Of a DNA stretch of 56,802 nucleotides, positions 16,697 through 56,802 are shown in pieces. The stretch is from Paulinella micropora. Taxonomy: Eukaryota; Cercozoa; Imbricatea; Euglyphida. Position numbers and translations under genes: made by a program. Location of the stretch: positions 401,240 to 458,041 of the forward strand of contig BJOX01000100.1 of NCBI GenBank assembly GCA_009731375.1, written 5' to 3'. Numbering within the stretch: position 1 is the first letter of the stretch; the number at the start of each line of letters is the position of its first letter. The notes beneath the pieces were generated by a model. The model ran no database searches. It saw only the letters and a program-made list of their open reading frames with translations, and was not told where the DNA came from.

Positions 16697-19600
16697 GTGA
16701 GGATGTGGAAATGCGGTTCGTGTTTCCCTCTGTATTTAAAAGGTGGCAGCGAAAAAAATGGATGAAAGGCAAAGATCTCAGCGATCTGGACGAAAAGTAC
16801 AAAAAAATTTTATCATTAATTCCCAAGCTAAGGTGCTGGCGGTGGAAGAGGGCGCTTATGTGGTGAGCGTAGAGAGCTATCTTGCAGCTTCGATTGATCA
16901 TGGTATGTATGTATGTATGTATGCATGCATGTATGTATGTATGTATGTATGTATGTACGTATGTATTTATGGTGTCACCTCGTGTGTACGTTTTGATATG
17001 TGTGTGTATGTGTTATATTGATGTCAGAGAGCGGATCTCCTCTCATGGATCTGTCTTACAAATTGTCACACGAGCCTCGCACATTTCCTCCACGCCCAGG
17101 GACTGTGAAGCACACGACTAGAGTCTACGATGTGCTGATCCAGGTACATACAAAATTATTACTATGTATCTCTTGTAACGAGGAACTCTGTGGTATATGA
17201 AGCCACTCTTGTACGGAGCAGTTTTATGCTGGGATTGCGCGCAAATTTGTCAGCGGCCTGTAATCAGTACCGACCCTGCTGCATTTCATGTGGTTGGCTG
17301 CCCAAGGTTCCAATTACATTGAGTTCTAAGGATCGCTACGATCCAGCCTGAGGCTTTTGCAGAGCGAGTATGCAAGGCATTATAATAGTTCACATAAAAC
17401 ATCAGAAGAATAAAATAAATTTCCGTCTTAGAACTAACAGAGCATGAGACACAGAAAACAGTGCTTACTCACACATACACATGTATGGAGTGCAGGAGCA
17501 CCTGGTCCACAAGGAAGCCAAAGAGGGAGTGATGTACGCGGATGGAGCTGTTCCCGATGCTCTGCAAGATGAACTGAGAGAAAGCATCGAAAAGATGATC
17601 ACAAATCCCCCCGCCGATTACCACCCTTATTCTAAGCGCGTCATACGCGACCTGGTCCACCCTGCGTTGTTTTGCTATGTCAAGGAAGTCTCTGCTGTCA
17701 CTCAGCCGTGTCCACCTCCTGCACATCTTGGCAACGCTATCTTACTTGACCCTGCCACCACCCATCCCTAATCTGCGTCGTAGAATCTCCCCTCCGACAC
17801 TTTTCGTTCGACCAAGGGACGTCTGGGGCAGGCCGTACGAAGACAGCCACTACCAGTGGCTACCTACGTACTTTGATATTGCAGAGAACGGCAAAGTTAC
17901 CATCCGCGACTATATAAACAATCTCGTACCAAGACAGCGCTACGAGTCACTCTATAGTCAGCTAGGTGAGCTCTTTCACTGTGCTCTGCCTTTTATCGAA
18001 AGCGTTTACTCTTACTCGCGAGTAGTGCGTGAAGGGTTAAGGAATGACGACACTGGTAATGTTGGCTTCGGTATGATGGGTGTTTCGCTTGATCTGATTC
18101 GCTTGGTTTCCGCGTTGCCTCAGGAACACTATTCTTTGCGTGGAGTTTCGCTTCAAGTGGTTCCAAAGATAGTACAGTACGAAATCAGACAGGAGGATGA
18201 GGCGTTCGAGGGATTGTGGCACGTTGAAGGCATGAGCCATGAGAACATCGTCTGTACAGTGCTGTATGTTCTGGACAGAGATGATCAGCTGCAAGGTAAA
18301 AAATCACAAGTATTGTTGTTATTGTTGATGTTGTTAGTATTTTGATGTTCTGGTTGTGATGATGCTTGAGGTCGTGGTTTTAGTTGTTATCCCTAAAAGG
18401 TGTTTGGAGTAGGGGGTCGGGGGTTTGGGTGGAGAAGGAAATGGAAAATTGTGTAACCCCGCCCCCCCCCCACCCCCCCTTCCTCGTATTTCCCCACCAC
18501 TGTCCCCATAAATCATAGTTTGTTGGAACCAGAAGGAGTTGGGAGCTCGTATTTGCAGAGTGGCTAGCCCCAGACTCGATGTTGATACTGACATAATCTT
18601 TTGAAATTCACGCGAATATTTGCGTTAGGAGAGTGTCCTGAATGCTAAAATTCCTTGTTGATTTGCAGTATTTGCCGGTACCTCTAGCAATTGAACGTAC
18701 CCTGTGGACGGGGGGAGGGGGGGGAATCCGGGAAGCCCTGCCTCCGGGAACCCAGCAGCCCTGCATTTGTACGTCCTTACCGAAGCCATGGCTGGTACCT
18801 CCGGCAAGTCAACGTACCCTGTTGACAGTGGAAAGGGGAGGCCTTGGGGGCCCTCCCCCGGGAACACATGCCATGTAATTGTACGTACCCCACGCGAATT
18901 GGACGACACCAAAATGAATGGCTGAGAATGAGAATATTCCAAGGCTCAAAAGTTGTATCAAAAGGGCTGAGAGGCTGATTTTTTTGTTTTTATATCCTCG
19001 TGACGAGCCCTTTGTAATGCACCAGTTGAAACAGAGATTTACGAAGTTTCTGGCAAAGTAGTTCCAAAATGAATGGATGAGAATGCTCCAAGGCTCTTAG
19101 AGTTGTGCCAGACCTAGAGGGGCTGATTCTTTTGTTTTTGCAAGCTTGTCAGTAGCTCTTTTCTAAGGATACAGTTGAAATTATCAAATTCGAATGTAAT
19201 GACAAGTAGTGCCAAAATGAATAGCTGAGATTGCTCCCTGTAAAGCTGTGCATGTGACAATGAAAAGACAAGCGACCTTGGGAAGGGGGAAGGGGGGAGG
19301 GGAGGGGGGGGGGGGGGTGGGGGGGGAGGGGGGGGGGGGGNNNNNNNNNNNNNNNNNNNNNNNNNNNNNNNNNNNNNNNNNNNNNNNNNNNNNNNNNNNN
19401 NNNNNNNNNNNNNNNNNNNNNNNNNNNNNNNNNNNNNNNNNNNNNNNNNNNNNNNNNNNNNNNNNNNNNNNNNNNNNNNNNNNNNNNNNNNNNNNNNNNN
19501 NNNNNNNNNNNNNNNNNNNNNNNNNNNNNNNNNNNNNNNNNNNNNNNNNNNNNNNNNNNNNNNNNNNNNNNNNNNNNNNNNNNNNNNNNNNNNNNNNNNN

Positions 19601-19940
19601 NNNNNNNNNNNNNNNNNNNNNNNNNNNNNNNNNNNNNNNNNNNNNNNNNNNNNNNNNNNNNNNNNNNNNNNNNNNNNNNNNNNNNNNNNNNNNNNNNNNN
19701 NNNNNNNNNNNNNNNNNNNNNNNNNNNNNNNNNNNNNNNNNNNNNNNNNNNNNNNNNNNNNNNNNNNNNNNNNNNNNNNNNNNNNNNNNNNNNNNNNNNN
19801 NNNNNNNNNNNNNNNNNNNNNNNNNNNNNNNNNNNNNNNNNNNGTCATTAGAGCTTATCGTCAATTCTTCGTACTCCCCTCACGGGTGAGACGATGGAGG
19901 CGCATGTGCAGAAATGCATCAGCCATTGACAGAGAAGCAC

Positions 19941-20003
<63 letters not shown>

Positions 20004-20027
20004 TATTACTAATATTACTATTATTAC

Positions 20028-20064
<37 letters not shown>

Positions 20065-20114
20065 GTTTTTGTTGTTATTGTTGTTATTGTTGCTGTTGCT
20101 GTTGCTGTTGTTGT

Positions 20115-20149
<35 letters not shown>

Positions 20150-20196
20150 TTGTTGTTATCGGGGTTTCAATTTGGTTGTCGTGCTTGTGCTACGCC

Positions 20197-20255
<59 letters not shown>

Positions 20256-20333
20256 ATAGTAGTAGTAGTAGTAGTAGAAGTAGTAGAAGTAGTACAGTAG
20301 TAGTAGTAGTAATGTTAATAGTAATAGTAGTAA

Positions 20334-20423
<90 letters not shown>

Positions 20424-20938
20424 CTCTACAGTTAGTACGGCTTCTGCCTCCAAGCCAGTCATATTCATGTGTGTTTATCTTTCCGCCTCTTTCACTTTAC
20501 CCGCAGGAGCAGACCTTCTCTTCAAACGAGCTTTCACATGCTTGGAAGCCGAATGGATTTGGCAATGGTGCGGGTCCAATCATCAGCAAACTCGCCATCC
20601 TGCACTCACGCAAATCCTCGAAATCGAAGGGCTGCTCCCACTGGGCCGCATCGCGACGCCTCAGGGACGCTTGATAGTGTTCCCGAACTCGCATGTGCAC
20701 ATGGTAACCAAGCTCCACCTTCGGACTCAGCCTTCTTCTTCTCCTTCTTCTTCTTCTTCTTCTTCTTCTTCTTCTTCTTCTTCTTCTTCTTCTTCTTCCT
20801 CCTCCTCCTCCTACTCTTCTTTTCTTCTTCCTCCTCCTGATGATGGTGATGGAGATGATGCTGATGATGATGGTGGTGGTGGTGGTGGTGATGATGATGA
20901 TGATGATGACGAGGATGACGAGGATGATGAGGATGATG

Positions 20939-20971
<33 letters not shown>

Positions 20972-21134
20972 ACAATGATGATGGTGATGATGATGGTGAT
21001 GATGATTACAATGATGATGGTGATGATTGTGATGATGGTCCTCCTCCTCCTCCTCCTCCTCCTCCTCCTCCTTCTTCTTCTTCTTCTTCTTCTTCTTCTT
21101 CTTCTTCTTCTTCTCCTCCTCCTCCTCCTCCTCC

Positions 21135-21166
<32 letters not shown>

Positions 21167-21429
21167 CTTCTTTTTCTTTTTCTTCTTCTTCTTTTTCTTT
21201 CACCTTCTCTGATTCCACTTTCCTGACCCCTTCTCCCCCTCGAAGCCCTGTTTCTCAGCCCACCGGCAAACCCGCAGCTGCCAAGAACGTCCCCAAAAAA
21301 ATCAGGCGGATTATTGTGTTTTTCGTGGTGGACCCCAGTCGACGCATCATCTCCACGAGAGAAGTGGCTCCTCAACAGGAGTCGGCTGGTGGCGCCATGA
21401 GCCTCGCTGCAGCGGAGCAGAACAGGTAG
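16195..21429 (+). CDS. DUF4246-family protein, six exons, with a repeat-filled insert
   Basis: Six exons with matching phases (16195-16696, 16828-16902, 17028-17143, 17496-17707, 17784-18295, 20507-21429) total 2,340 nt, 779 residues plus TAG. The DUF4246 family is known mainly from fungi and protists; function unknown. Recognised blocks: ADYHPYSKRVIRDLVHPALF, HYQWLPTYFDIAENGKV with INNLVPRQRYESLYS, GVSLQVVPKIVQYEI, LWHVEGMSHENIV, LGRIATPQGRLIVFPNSHVH, IIVFFVVDPSRRIISTREV. His 18220-18222 and Glu 18226-18228 (HVE) with His 20698-20700 resemble an Fe(II)/2-oxoglutarate-type metal triad; that is inference. Start at 16195 is the first Met of the plausible segment (MANLRFGFSDG); ATG 16102 is in frame but reads poorly. 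Exon 1's 3' end and the 17708-17783 intron are the least certain parts. Confidence 0.85.
16828..16902 (+). CDS. DUF4246 gene exon 2
   Basis: Acceptor TTCCCAAG, phase 1; encodes AKVLAVEEGAYVVSVESYL and AASIDH. The donor G|GTATGT at 16903 is the first unit of an (ATGT)n array that fills the start of the intron. Confidence 0.65.
17028..17143 (+). CDS. DUF4246 gene exon 3
   Basis: Acceptor TGATGTCAG, donor CAG|GTACAT, phase 1 in and 0 out. Encodes ESGSPLMDLSYKLSHEPRTF and PPRPGTVKHTTRVYDVLIQ. Confidence 0.75.
17496..17707 (+). CDS. DUF4246 gene exon 4
   Basis: Acceptor GGAGTGCAG, phase 0. Encodes EHLVHKEAKEGVMYADGAVP followed by DALQDELRESIEKMI and the DLVHPALF block. The 3' end is placed at CC|GTGTCC, the only donor in phase with the acceptor CGTCGTAG at 17783; intron 76 bp. 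This junction is tentative. Confidence 0.78.
17784..18295 (+). CDS. DUF4246 gene exon 5
   Basis: Core of the domain: ISPPTLFVRPRDVWGRPYED, the QWLP block, INNLVP and the WHVEGMSHENIV block ending LDRDDQLQ. Donor CAAG|GTAAAA, phase 1, exactly complementing exon 6. Confidence 0.85.
18477..18895 (+). repeat. Copy of the window-start compound repeat inside the DUF4246 intron
   Basis: The 188-bp unit followed by one to two 160-bp-type units, in the same order as at 55-1273. The palindrome has one mismatch (ACGCGAATATTTGCGT, 18610-18625). Confidence 0.8.
18907..19255 (+). repeat. About 150-bp tandem repeat, 2.3 copies
   Basis: Units start CCAAAATGAAT at about 18909, 19063 and 19212 and contain TTTTTGTTTTT and AGTTGAAA. 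Ends at poly-G and the gap in the DUF4246 last intron. Confidence 0.75.
19341..19843. other. Assembly gap
   Basis: 503 N after poly-G, in the DUF4246 last intron; hides the head of a SINE copy. Confidence 1.
19844..19940 (+). mobile_element. tRNA-derived SINE, 3' part after gap
   Basis: From GTCATTAGAGCTTATCGTCA to GAGAAGCACT, then (ATT)n. Lies in the last intron of the DUF4246 gene. Confidence 0.82.
19941..20430. repeat. (ATT)n, (GTT)n and (TAG)n arrays in the DUF4246 last intron
   Basis: Triplet arrays extend the SINE tail to 77 bp before the exon 6 acceptor. Confidence 0.93.
20507..21429 (+). CDS. DUF4246 gene exon 6, with stop
   Basis: Acceptor TTTACCCGCAG after a pyrimidine tract, phase 1. 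Encodes GADLLFKRAFTCLEAEWIW, the GRIATPQGRLIVFPN block, a long Ser/Asp/Pro insert (20731-21285), then NVPKKIRRIIVFFVVDPSRR, IISTREVAPQQ and a 15-residue tail to TAG. In fungal members the two conserved blocks are nearly contiguous. Confidence 0.82.
20731..21285 (+). repeat. Triplet-repeat insert within the DUF4246 domain
   Basis: (TTC)n, (GAT)n, (CCT)n and (TTC)n blocks occupy 555 bp. If translated they give about 185 residues rich in Ser, Asp and Pro; otherwise the block is an intron. The frame is open throughout, but triplet arrays without stop triplets are trivially open, so this is weak evidence for translation. Confidence 0.85.
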
Positions 21430-21540
21430 CCGCGCATGCTTACAAGGCTAGCCATGACGATTTTTCAAAGCTAAGGTGGAGCGTGTGTAGTGTGATGTGC
21501 ATGTGCGTTCTGGAGTCTGGTGACAGCAAGGTGGTGATGG

Positions 21541-21584
<44 letters not shown>

Positions 21585-21784
21585 NNNNNNNNNNAAAAAC
21601 TGCTTATTTAAGGTAAGCAGAAGTGAAGCAAAAAATTCAAGCAGGTATTACTCACCATGATTGCTGTAATTTTGAATAATAATGCCTTGCCACCTGGAAA
21701 GAATAGTTACTTTCAGCTCCACGCATTAGCATCCTTGCTTTGATCTTCTATTATCGTGTAAAAAGATCTATCTATCTATCTACC

Positions 21785-21851
<67 letters not shown>

Positions 21852-21887
21852 GTCTGTCTATCTGTCTGTCTGTCTGTCTATCTATCC

Positions 21888-21960
<73 letters not shown>

Positions 21961-22066
21961 GCAGGTTGAAGCTGATGCGGGAACGCAAATTTCACAAGCA
22001 GGTACACAACAACAATAATTATACAAAGTACACAAGTCAGACATCATGTATACACAGTGTGACAGT

Positions 22067-22136
<70 letters not shown>

Positions 22137-22467
22137 CAAAAGGCAGGTGCCGTCATACATACATACATAAAAACTCTTGTTAGAAAGTATGATCACATCG
22201 TACTATATGTGGTAAAACATAATTATTCGTATTATGTACTTGTCGTTGTCATCATCGTTTGGTTTTGTAGGTCTGGAACGTGAGGCAAATTGGGCTCTGT
22301 GAGCATTAAGCAGTTGAAGTGCCGTCCAGCAGCTATCAGTCACGGGTCATACTAGGTGCTGCCCTCATATAGCCGCGATATCAGTCTCTTCTTTTGCAGT
22401 TACTAACTCAGTCTACTTCTAAAAAATCTCCCTACCCATCTACCTACCTACCTACCTACCTACCTAC

Positions 22468-22542
<75 letters not shown>

Positions 22543-22545
22543 CCT
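21430..22545. repeat. Poly-G, (CTAT)n and (GA)n with short unique stretches
   Basis: Poly-G 21542-21584 beside a 10-N gap, (CTAT)n 21769-21959, (GA)n 22067-22133, (CTAC)/(CTAT)n 22438-22540. Candidate micro-exons lie between them. Confidence 0.85.
21595..22309 (+). CDS. Candidate micro-exon group
   Basis: Three short pieces splice in phase: up to 21612 (after a gap; KTAYL, donor TTTAAG|GTAAGC), 21965-22001 (acceptor CTATCTTGCAG, encoding [12 protein letters not shown], donor CAAGCAG|GTACAC) and 22271-22309 (acceptor TTTTGTAG, encoding [12 protein letters not shown] and TAA). The middle piece is the most convincing and uses a (CTAT)n tract as its pyrimidine-rich region. No family is recognised. 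Confidence 0.28.
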
Positions 22546-22735
22546 GAATTAGGGGATGGTGTGGGTGTGCTGGGCCCGTGGTGGGGTGCCTTATGTGTGC
22601 CTAGCCATACGCCTATAAGTCACATGCCGAAATAGCGACGGGAAGCACAATCCTGTTCCCTCAGGGTGCCCTTTCTCGCTTGTTGAGCCCGGAATAAAAC
22701 CCACAGTGCTCTGTCGGTTTATACTAGACTGTCGA
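22546..22735 (+). mobile_element. 470-bp dispersed element, internal fragment
   Basis: Matches the reverse complement of 33445-33630, from GAATTAGGGGATGG to TAGACTGTCGAA, then stops abruptly. Confidence 0.65.
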
Positions 22736-23318
22736 ATTTCATCACTTTTTCAATATTAGCGTTTTTCATCACTTTTTCGATTTTAGTAAGGTATCATTTT
22801 TGTCCACAATCTAAGGGTAACGTTTGAAAAGCTTGTAAATTTTCAAACACTTTGTGTAGCATGATTTGATTCAAATGTCTGCTCCAAATCCCAGTTTCCT
22901 GTGGGATCATATTTGTAAGACTTATTTTACATGACTGGGTCGTCCATAATAATTATAATTACTATCTATTAATGGATGATCTTTTCGACTCTGTTAAACT
23001 TATATCTGTTGTTAAGACATTGTCATCAAATACATGTCATGTCTAAGCACATTTATTGCTTCAGTTAACGTCGTATATTCAATTGACGATCATTAAATGT
23101 ACATAATATATGCTTATCTCATTATTCTGTGCTGTAAGCTGATCAACGACGACGACGACGACGACAATAACAACAACAACAACAACAACAACAACAAACA
23201 ACAACGACAATGACAACAACAACAACAACAAGCTGATCACGCTATCCCGGCCAGCGCAAATATAGTATTACTTCATGGAATCTGAGGGCCGGCCGGCTCA
23301 GGCACACTGCTGTGGAGC

Positions 23319-23357
<39 letters not shown>

Positions 23358-24643
23358 CCAACCTGCTTCTCCCCGCACCCTTCTTCGTGATCAATATTAA
23401 AGTTTACTGAAATCGAAGCAAGTTGTCCCCTATGGGGAGATTGCTCCGCAATCTTGGACGTTTCTGGCGAAGTTGTCCGGCCTCTCCGCTTTGTTCCACT
23501 CCGCTTTGTTCCTCTTGCTGCCAGGCTGTCTATGACAATTTCTATGTTTCTGCCGCTGACATTCACCTTCATCCCCTTGGATTAAGTTGCAGGATTCGGA
23601 ATTGTTCAAGTCACTACGAAGTCAAAAAACTTGAATCTTGACTTAAGCGAAATCTTGACTTTTAGCCTAAAAAAACTCTTATCTAGATTATCGGTCTCTG
23701 CCAGTAAGGGCCGGCAAACTTAATTCAACGCTGTTGGCGGTTCGGGGTGCTGTGGCTTAGTGAGGTGTTGAATATATCTAATAAAATTGAACTAGCCTCC
23801 TTGGTAAAATGAAGAGTAAAGAAGTATTAGCCTGAGTCTCTTAGTAATATTGAAACTTACTTAGGGTTTGCGTACTAAAAAGAAGTCTGACTCAGCAACC
23901 GCGTGATTCAAGTACTGATTCAAGTAACAACCAGAATCAGTTCAAATTAATGCAACGTAACAGCCTTTAATAATTTCAAGTTATAGTTGGACTGTACAGG
24001 GGGTTACGGGATCTCACTGGCAAGTGAACGGTCCTTGCTCGCTCCTTTGCACTTGAAGGAATCGGATGGCCAGCTACAGATCTTTTGTTGGACGGTTGCA
24101 GTGGTTTTGAGTGAGCCTAGGTGCCAAGTTGGAGGAAAGGAGGCCAAGGAGAGCAACGCCGAAGGTTTGAAAGTTGTGGCCTCGCCAGGTGTCAAGAGCT
24201 TTATTTTTGGATTTATTTGCAAATAGGTCCTTACTACCAGTAAAATTTTGAAAATTCGAAATTAAATATTAATACTATGATTCGCGGACTTTTCAAGAAA
24301 TTTGGAGGCGCCGGCCGGAGGCGTCATGTCGGAAAAACTATCTAAAACTGCGAGAATGCTGAACTTTGATTCTTAGGAAAGGTAGGGAAAGCATGGCAAC
24401 TTTCAACAAGCAGATTTATAACGTCACGGTTTTTAGAGCTACCAAAACGGGGAGTCTACCTGCAGCGGTTGAAAAGTCCGCGAATTATTCGATTTTGAAT
24501 TATAAAAAATTTACTTTAGGTGGTAATAGAGGTCCGGGGTGAGGTCAATAAGACCGTTGATAGGACAGGTATGGGATAGTATATGGATAGTTATAAGATA
24601 GTTATAAGGTGGTGTTTTAAAGGTAGTTTTTTAAAGGTAGTTT
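22736..24643. other. Mostly unique sequence without a recognised gene
   Basis: Contains (GAC)n(CAA)n at 23145-23232, (CT)n at 23319-23353 and the 206-bp inverted-repeat element. Plus frames at 23423-23641 and 23987-24226 are unrecognised. Confidence 0.5.
24280..24485. mobile_element. 206-bp inverted-repeat element
   Basis: A perfect 17-bp terminal inverted repeat ATTCGCGGACTTTTCAA lies at both ends, with further AT-rich complementarity outside it. Non-coding; no clear target duplication. Confidence 0.55.
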
Positions 24644-25152
24644 TTAAAATGAGCGCTGTCGGCCCATGATATTACTCGTAGTCGGTGGTAATGATCGTCG
24701 TCGCATCTGGTAGAAAATGATGATCGTTGTCAGAGGCAAGCGGCTTGGAGTAGTGAGCGTTGTTCGCGTTTTTAGGGGGAGGGCCAGGTATCCGTAGCCT
24801 TGGGACTCCAAGAAGTCAAACGTGGCTACGACGACCAAGACCACCGTGCCAGAGGACGAAATCACCAACCCCGCTATGACAACCGACGAACAAAACATGC
24901 CCGCACCCACTCCAAACAACGCAACCCCCCACACCTTGCCCCAAAACCTGCCCAAAACTGAATGAAGAATCGGATGAAAACGATAGCAAAGAAGCTGGCC
25001 ATCGGGGACAAGGATTCAAATGTGAAACCCAGCTCTACCACTCGGGCCTCATCGCCGCCCCCTAATCCTAAGGGATAATTGGACACCGACCCCGTGACCA
25101 CTAAAACCCAATCCAAACCCTCGAATACAGGCTTCAGCAAAGTCAAGAACAA
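24644..25152 (-). other. Unassigned sequence with hydrophobic frames on the minus strand
   Basis: Overlapping minus-strand frames read GFTFESLSPMASFFAIVFI and, in another frame, WGVALFGVGAGMFCSSVV and AGLVISSSGTVVLVVVATF. They could be one membrane protein broken by a frameshift or a short intron near 24955, but plus-strand frames also read plausibly (ITNPAMTTDEQNMPAPTP). No family recognised. Confidence 0.2.
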
Positions 25153-25298
25153 GTGGGAAGACCCCTACTAACTTTGGCGATTGCCCAACAACACGAAAAC
25201 GAATAGAACAGAAGAAAAAGGGTCAACCTGCAGCGAATAGGATACCCAGGAGTGTTCCCAAACCATACAACGTGCTTTTTCCTATCGACTCAACTCTG

Positions 25299-25550
<252 letters not shown>

Positions 25551-25554
25551 CAGC

Positions 25555-25773
25555 GCTGTGGCTGCTTCATTGCGCTCGTCTTGCGCTGTTGGACAGCGAG
25601 TTGACAGACAGCGCCTGCAGCAGCTCCTGGCTGCTTCATCGCGCTCGTCTTGCGCCGTTGGACAGCGAGTTGACAGACAGCGCCTGCAGCAGCTCCTGGC
25701 TACTTCATCGCGCTCGTCTTGCGCCGTTGGACAGCGAGTTGACAGACAGCGCCTGCAGCAGCTCCTGGCTGCT
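25555..25773 (-). repeat. 69-bp tandem copies of the CDP-DAG synthase last exon
   Basis: Units start at about 25562, 25631, 25700 and 25769 (69 bp = 23 codons) and continue the last exon past its stop. A diverged unit is at 25455-25505 and a fragment with a disrupted start is at 26172-26218. Confidence 0.8.
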
Positions 25774-55838
<30,065 letters not shown>

Positions 55839-55872
55839 CTACATACATACATGCATGCATGCATTCTTACAA

Positions 55873-56085
55873 GAGAAGTTCCTTGTACTTAACCACAATG
55901 AGCAATGACTTCAAACTCTTTGTTCTCAGCCGGTTCTGATCTTGAAGGCTTGTGTAGTGGCTCATTTGAAAGCTCTCATCAAGAGCTTTCTAATGAGCCA
56001 TAACACAGGTTGTAGATGCAAATATTGACTGAGATCGAAGCGCTTGAAGTCATTGTTCGTTGTACTTAAGAAATAGGAACTTCTC
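55873..56085. mobile_element. Palindromic element, copy 3
   Basis: 213 bp in the same orientation as copy 1, just upstream of CDP-DAG synthase exon 1 of the window. Confidence 0.78.
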
Positions 56086-56234
56086 ATACGCACACAAGCA
56101 ATCAAATCTTACAAAGATAGGTAGAGATTTATTGAGGTGGGTGGATGTGTGTGCGTGTGTGTGTTTGTTGTGTGTTTGTTGTGTGTATTTGTGTGTATTT
56201 GTGTGCAATTGTGTGTGCGCATGAATCTAGTTTA

Positions 56235-56301
<67 letters not shown>

Positions 56302-56346
56302 TATCATCATCATCATCATTATCATTATCATTATTATCATTATTAC

Positions 56347-56402
<56 letters not shown>
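56235..56402. repeat. (ATT)n with ATC variants
   Basis: Precedes the (ATT)n-tailed element; a second (ATT)n tract lies at 56575-56702. Confidence 0.95.
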
Positions 56403-56577
56403 TAGGGAGTACATAGGCCATCGGTCCTTTCCATGGGCTGATTGGTATAAAGCTCCTAGAGTAATGTTCTATGCCGTCACTTCCTTTATTCCACCGATTG
56501 GTGTGGAGACTTTCCTTATGGAATGGAGGACTGGATGCACATGGCCTTTTGGCTCAGCAATTGGCAGGAGATACACT
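56403..56577 (+). mobile_element. (ATT)n-tailed element, copy 1
   Basis: About 175 bp from AGGGAGTACATAGGCCATCG to GGAGATACACT, then (ATT)n. It shares the ending CACTATTATT with the tRNA-SINE but has no visible tRNA head. A second copy follows. Confidence 0.65.
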
Positions 56578-56653
56578 ATTATTATTATATTATTATTATT
56601 ATTATATTATTATATTATTATTATTATTATTATTATTATCATTATTATTACTA

Positions 56654-56684
<31 letters not shown>

Positions 56685-56702
56685 TATTATTATATTATTA
56701 TT

Positions 56703-56802
56703 TAGGGAGTACATAGGCCATCGGTCCTTTCCATGGGCTGATTGGTATAAAGCTCCTAGAGTAATGTTCTATGCCGTCACTTCCTTTATTCCACCGATTG
56801 GT
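56703..56802 (+). mobile_element. (ATT)n-tailed element, copy 2, cut by window end
   Basis: Repeats the first 100 bp of 56403-56577 without change as far as it can be read. Confidence 0.7.

Noticed and set aside
20497-21375. 292-codon minus-strand frame rich in Arg and Ile
   Set aside because: Antisense of the triplet block and the DUF4246 exon; the plus strand has conserved family blocks on both sides.

Overview
The window is eukaryotic nuclear DNA. Coding sequence is cut into short exons with GT-AG introns, there are tRNA-derived SINEs and a decayed non-LTR retrotransposon, and most of the 56.8 kb is simple-sequence DNA: (CTAT)n/(GATA)n, (ATT)n, (CTA)n, (GA)n, (GAT)n, (AAGT)n and a 7-bp ATTATGT satellite. 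A protist or alga with a repeat-swollen genome fits; a chromerid alga such as Chromera is my best guess, at low confidence. There are 14 runs of N, several of them beside poly-G tracts. Nearly all long open frames ([15 protein letters not shown], poly-S, poly-L and similar) are translated microsatellite and are not genes.

Two real protein genes can be read through the repeats. (1) On the minus strand, 55838 down to 25774, thirteen exons of 35-91 bp with matching splice phases encode the C-terminal 244 residues of a CDP-diacylglycerol synthase (phosphatidate cytidylyltransferase), ending at a TGA. Its 5' exons lie beyond the right edge. About 2.4% of the 30-kb span is coding; introns of roughly 0.4-7.9 kb hold the microsatellites, SINEs and other elements. 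(2) On the plus strand, 16195-21429, six exons encode a DUF4246-family protein whose C-terminal domain is interrupted by about 555 bp of triplet repeats. The two genes are convergent. Weaker candidates are a three-exon small protein on the minus strand (7251-5564), a first exon with a myristoylation-type N-terminus (9569-9624) and a pair or trio of micro-exons (21595-22309).

Most of the non-repetitive islands that punctuate the CDP-DAG synthase introns turn out to be decayed copies of neighbouring exons of that gene. Exons 4, 5, 6, 7, 10, 11, 12 and 13 each have extra copies embedded in tetranucleotide or other simple arrays; exon 4 has about a dozen and exon 6 forms a 55/59-bp minisatellite. 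This exon-plus-microsatellite amplification is the most unusual feature of the window.

Layout: 1-1320 compound tandem repeats; 1500-2640 triplet arrays; 2641-4440 AT-rich sequence with a 271-bp TA-flanked inverted-repeat element; 4450-7250 CTAT/GATA arrays and the small-gene candidate; 7300-12960 microsatellites and retroelement 3' ends; 13057-14990 non-LTR retrotransposon remnant; 15340-16190 intergenic; 16195-21429 DUF4246 gene; 21430-25770 candidate micro-exons and unassigned sequence; 25774-55838 CDP-DAG synthase gene; 55873-56802 palindromic element and (ATT)n-associated repeats.
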